Positions 61,670-64,000 of a stretch of 64,000 bases of DNA are shown here, one piece after another. Positions within the stretch are counted from its first letter, which is position 1, and the number at the start of each line of letters is the position of its first letter. The notes under the pieces are model-generated. The model was not told the origin of the DNA and did no database searches. It was given only the letters and a program-made list of their open reading frames with translations. The DNA lies in assembly GCA_900319715.1 (NCBI GenBank), contig ONPM01000002.1, forward strand, positions 1-64,000, in the 5' to 3' direction. This stretch comes from an uncultured Prevotella sp. (GTDB lineage: Bacteria; Bacteroidota; Bacteroidia; Bacteroidales; Bacteroidaceae). The position numbers were made by a program, and so were the translations under genes.

Positions 61670-62809
61670 TTAGAAACGGAAGTCCAGTTCAACGTCTATC
61701 AGGTTGTAGTTGTGCTTGGCCAGGTTGCGATCATTCACGTGCGAGTACTCGGCATGTAGTTCCAGGTTCTTCGTGAAGAAATAGTTCAGACCGCACTCCA
61801 CCTGATTGACCGACGTAGACCAGTTTTTCTGATTGCGGTAGGTCTGGTAACGGGCTTTGGCGTGGAGTTTGCCTTTGATCAGTGGCACGATGCCGAATAC
61901 ATACCAGCCATCGGCCTTGTCGCCATTCTCGTAACATATCTCGCGCACGTTGTTTCCGGGAGATTTAGCACCCCAGCCCTGACTGTGGATATACTCGGCG
62001 CGGAAGGTGTATTCATCTTTGTCGTATTCGGCGGAGATAGCGTAACGGTTCTTCTCGATACTGCGGGTCTGGCCTGTCTCAGGATCGAGCATACCGCCAC
62101 GGCTACCTGTCCATCCGAAAGCACCGATACGGAGCCCCTTGATGGGCATCACCCATACACCACCGATGATATCTTTGCGGTTGTCCATATCCTTCTGGTT
62201 CACACCCTCACCATTGTAGACACCAATCTGGTAGTGAAACACACGACGGCCGTTGGCATTGGGGAAGAGATCACCCGCAACCTGGATACCGATATCACGA
62301 CCACCAGAGGATCTCTCACCGGTTCGGTCGCCAAAGGCAGACAGTTTGTTGATTACATCAGCGTAACCACGCCAGCCCTGTGTGATGGGGTGGGTGGGGT
62401 TCTCGTAGGTGAAGGCGCGCTTGAACTGTCCTGCGCGTACCTTGAATTCTGGATATTTGCGCCACTCTGCATAAAGGTCTACAAGTTGTACTGTGGGCTG
62501 TCCAGGACCTGTTGCATTGGTGCCTTGGATTTGAGCACGCCAGTCGAAGTCGCCGATTTTGCCGTCGAGAATGAAACGGGCAAGACGCAGGTTGAAGGAG
62601 TTAGAGTGGTTTCCTTCGGGGTCTTGTCCCAGATACTGCAACATGCCATAACCGCTGAATTTAATGTTCTTCACCCAGGCTGGCAACTCAATGGTGGCTT
62701 TCTTCTGAGTAGCCTCCACTTCCTCTACCTCAGCAACCGTCTCGGCGTTTGCTGAAATAGCCATAGAAACCAGCATTCCCAGCATCCATGAAAGTCTTTT
62801 TGTCGTCAT
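61670..62809 (-). CDS. Phosphate-selective-porin-like outer-membrane porin (OprO/OprP family)
   Basis: A 379-residue porin. Signal peptide to about residue 22 (AISANA/E). The order of IKFSGYGMLQYLG, RLARFILDGKIGDFDWRAQI, DLYAEWRKYPEFKVRAGQFK and a terminal IDVELDFRF matches the Porin_O_P family of Bacteroidetes. It ends in Phe, as barrels do. Substrate selectivity is not proven; phosphate or polyphosphate is the family name, but many members are general pores. It has its own strong promoter. Confidence 0.88.
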   Translation of the reverse strand: MTTKRLSWMLGMLVSMAISANAETVAEVEEVEATQKKATIELPAWVKNIKFSGYGMLQYLGQDPEGNHSNSFNLRLARFILDGKIGDFDWRAQIQGTNATGPGQPTVQLVDLYAEWRKYPEFKVRAGQFKRAFTYENPTHPITQGWRGYADVINKLSAFGDRTGERSSGGRDIGIQVAGDLFPNANGRRVFHYQIGVYNGEGVNQKDMDNRKDIIGGVWVMPIKGLRIGAFGWTGSRGGMLDPETGQTRSIEKNRYAISAEYDKDEYTFRAEYIHSQGWGAKSPGNNVREICYENGDKADGWYVFGIVPLIKGKLHAKARYQTYRNQKNWSTSVNQVECGLNYFFTKNLELHAEYSHVNDRNLAKHNYNLIDVELDFRF

Positions 62810-62850
62810 ACGTATACAATTTTTAGTTATTGAAATATATTAATATGCCG

Positions 62851-62882
62851 CAAAGATACAAATAAAAAATGAAACCACCAAA
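62851..62882 (-). promoter_or_regulatory. Promoter of porin gene
   Basis: TATCTTTG at 62858-62851 with TTTGG 24 nt upstream, extended to TTTGGTGGTTTC exactly as at uxaB. Confidence 0.75.
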
Positions 62883-62894
62883 TATTTAATGCAT

Positions 62895-64000
62895 TTATCT
62901 TTCAGATGTTATTTCTGTTGTTTTACGACGTACGAGTAGAACGACGTTCTCTACGTGTGGTGTGTGGGGGAACATGTCGACGGGCTGGACGGCGGCGACA
63001 CGATAATCGGCATCGAGGTCGTGGAGGTCGCGGGCCTGGGTGGCAGGATTGCACGATACGTAGACGATGCGCCCTGGGGCAGCGCGGAGGATGGTTTTCA
63101 CGACGTCAGGATGCATGCCAGCCCGAGGCGGGTCGGTGATGATCACATCCGGACGGCCATGCTCGGCGATGAAGTCGTCGGTGAGGATATCCTTCATGTC
63201 GCCGGCATAGAAAAGGGTGTTCGTGATGCCGTTGATCTCGGAGTTCACCTTGGCATCCTCGATGGCCTCTGGTACGTATTCGATGCCGATGACCTTGCTT
63301 GCTTTCCGGGCTACGAAGTTGGCGATGGTGCCTGTGCCGGTGTAAAGATCGTAGATTAATGGAGAATTGGGAATTGATGATTGAGAATCATGAACACTCT
63401 GCATGCCGTTGCTTTTTTCGCTTGTTGGGTAATCATAATTCTCCATTCTCAATTCACCATTTTCGATTGGAGCAAGAGCAAAGGCTCTAGCGACTTTGTA
63501 GAGATGGTAGGCCTGCTCGGTATTGGTCTGATAGAATGACTTCGGACCGACCTTAAACCGGAGGTCTTCCATTGTCTCGTAGATGTGGTCGTTGCCCTTA
63601 AAGACGAGGATGTCCTGATCACTGATCGTGTCGTTGCACTTCTGGTTGTCTAGATAAAGTAATGCACTGATTTCCTGAAATTTGTCTGAAATATGTTGTA
63701 GCAGTGCTTTGGCTTGTGCTTCGCTCTCTGAGAGGGCGTCGGCCGTGCTTCTGTCATAGTGGAACTGGATGATAATCATCCACTCGCCTGTATTGGAATT
63801 GCGGATGATGACATCGCGGAGCAGGCCAGTCTGAACCCGTAGATCGAAGAAGGACAATCCATGCTGGATGGCATATTCGTAGATCTCATTGCGAATCTGG
63901 TTGTGCAGGTCGTCCATCAGCCAGCATTTCTCAATAGGCAGGATCTTATCAAACGCACCTGTAATATGGAAACCGATGGCCGGTACATCCTTGAGTGAAG
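62895..64000 (-). CDS. rlmD: 23S rRNA (uracil-C5)-methyltransferase, RlmD/TrmA family (N-terminus outside window)
   Basis: The open frame continues to the right edge; the Met at 63917 is internal. SAM motif DLYTGTGTIANFVARKA, then DPPRAGMHPD, and the catalytic Cys in VSCNPATQARD are all present. It methylates uracil C5 in 23S rRNA, or a tRNA uracil if TrmA-like; without the N-terminal TRAM and Fe-S region the choice is uncertain. Between LAPI and YDLYTGTG lies an extra ~36-residue stretch (ENGELRMEN ... IPNSPLI) encoded by a palindromic DNA segment (about 63358-63465). Confidence 0.9.
   Translation of the reverse strand, partial: SLKDVPAIGFHITGAFDKILPIEKCWLMDDLHNQIRNEIYEYAIQHGLSFFDLRVQTGLLRDVIIRNSNTGEWMIIIQFHYDRSTADALSESEAQAKALLQHISDKFQEISALLYLDNQKCNDTISDQDILVFKGNDHIYETMEDLRFKVGPKSFYQTNTEQAYHLYKVARAFALAPIENGELRMENYDYPTSEKSNGMQSVHDSQSSIPNSPLIYDLYTGTGTIANFVARKASKVIGIEYVPEAIEDAKVNSEINGITNTLFYAGDMKDILTDDFIAEHGRPDVIITDPPRAGMHPDVVKTILRAAPGRIVYVSCNPATQARDLHDLDADYRVAAVQPVDMFPHTPHVENVVLLVRRKTTEITSER
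63358..63461. repeat. Palindromic insert in frame inside the RlmD-type gene
   Basis: AATGGAGAATTG (63358-63369) pairs with 63450-63461 (11 of 12) and AATGGAGAATT also with 63437-63447 (perfect). The insert keeps the reading frame and has no stop. Its AT-rich AATTC/GAATT pattern differs from the flanking gene. Confidence 0.6.

Overview
The window looks like a chromosomal piece of a Bacteroidales bacterium, most likely a Prevotella-type (Prevotellaceae) gut or rumen species. The evidence is the promoter type (TTTG at -33 and TAnnTTTG at -7, repeated with fixed spacing), TonB-dependent receptors and SusC/PCMD-style surface proteins, a Rho factor with a long acidic insertion, an S16 protein with a long Ala/Lys/Glu tail, a GH10 xylanase with a carbohydrate-binding module inserted in its catalytic domain, AddAB, and UxaB. 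Both ends are cut: an OmpH/Skp gene at the left edge and an RlmD-type methyltransferase at the right edge. There is no phage, IS transposase or CRISPR array.

Layout. 1-7.2 kb: OmpH tail, a small barrel protein, secreted xylanase, a TonB receptor coupled to a TPR-like protein, and a LytTR membrane regulator coupled to an AlkD-like DNA repair protein. 7.3-13.4 kb: a WG-repeat lipoprotein, pyruvate:ferredoxin oxidoreductase broken by a frameshift, and an AAA ATPase. 13.5-22.5 kb: a tightly coupled five-gene signalling operon. 22.6-28.1 kb: ATP-grasp-like protein, DUF3298 lipoprotein-rsmG-MBL hydrolase, HAD phosphatase, MFS permease. 28.1-35.1 kb: rho, then engB-uup-recR-membrane protein-glycosyltransferase-GNAT. 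35.2-35.4 kb: two tRNA-Asp genes. 35.4-46.3 kb: uvrA-DUF5686-addA-addB. 46.5-49.8 kb: uxaB, a glycosyltransferase and a PAP2 phosphatase. 49.8-50.3 kb: a repeat-rich gap. 50.3-53.8 kb: a PCMD lipoprotein/barrel/secreted protein trio. Then rpsP, three glycosyltransferases, a TPR-PP2C signalling protein, a Wzx-type flippase, a porin and rlmD.

The most interesting unit is the operon at 13550-22494. In transcription order it encodes a response regulator fused to a PP2C/SpoIIE phosphatase, a membrane-anchored coiled-coil/WD40-like protein, a large propeller sensor kinase, a small soluble histidine kinase, and a TonB receptor with a TPR-like N-terminus. Junctions are 4-bp overlaps or 1-3 bp gaps. 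The large sensor has Asp where the phospho-accepting His should be but keeps an intact ATP-binding domain; the small kinase has the His. This suggests a split (trans) kinase driving a phosphatase switch. A second PP2C phosphatase, fused to a TPR sensor, lies at 57.9 kb.

The second theme is sequence resembling intergenic low-complexity repeats lying in frame inside housekeeping genes (addA twice, addB, rlmD, and probably uvrA, uup and the sensor signal peptide). Related material lies between genes at 54.57 kb. Separately, two intergenic gaps share a diverged ATGCCTT-rich element, and one of them also holds a 40-bp perfect AT palindrome.
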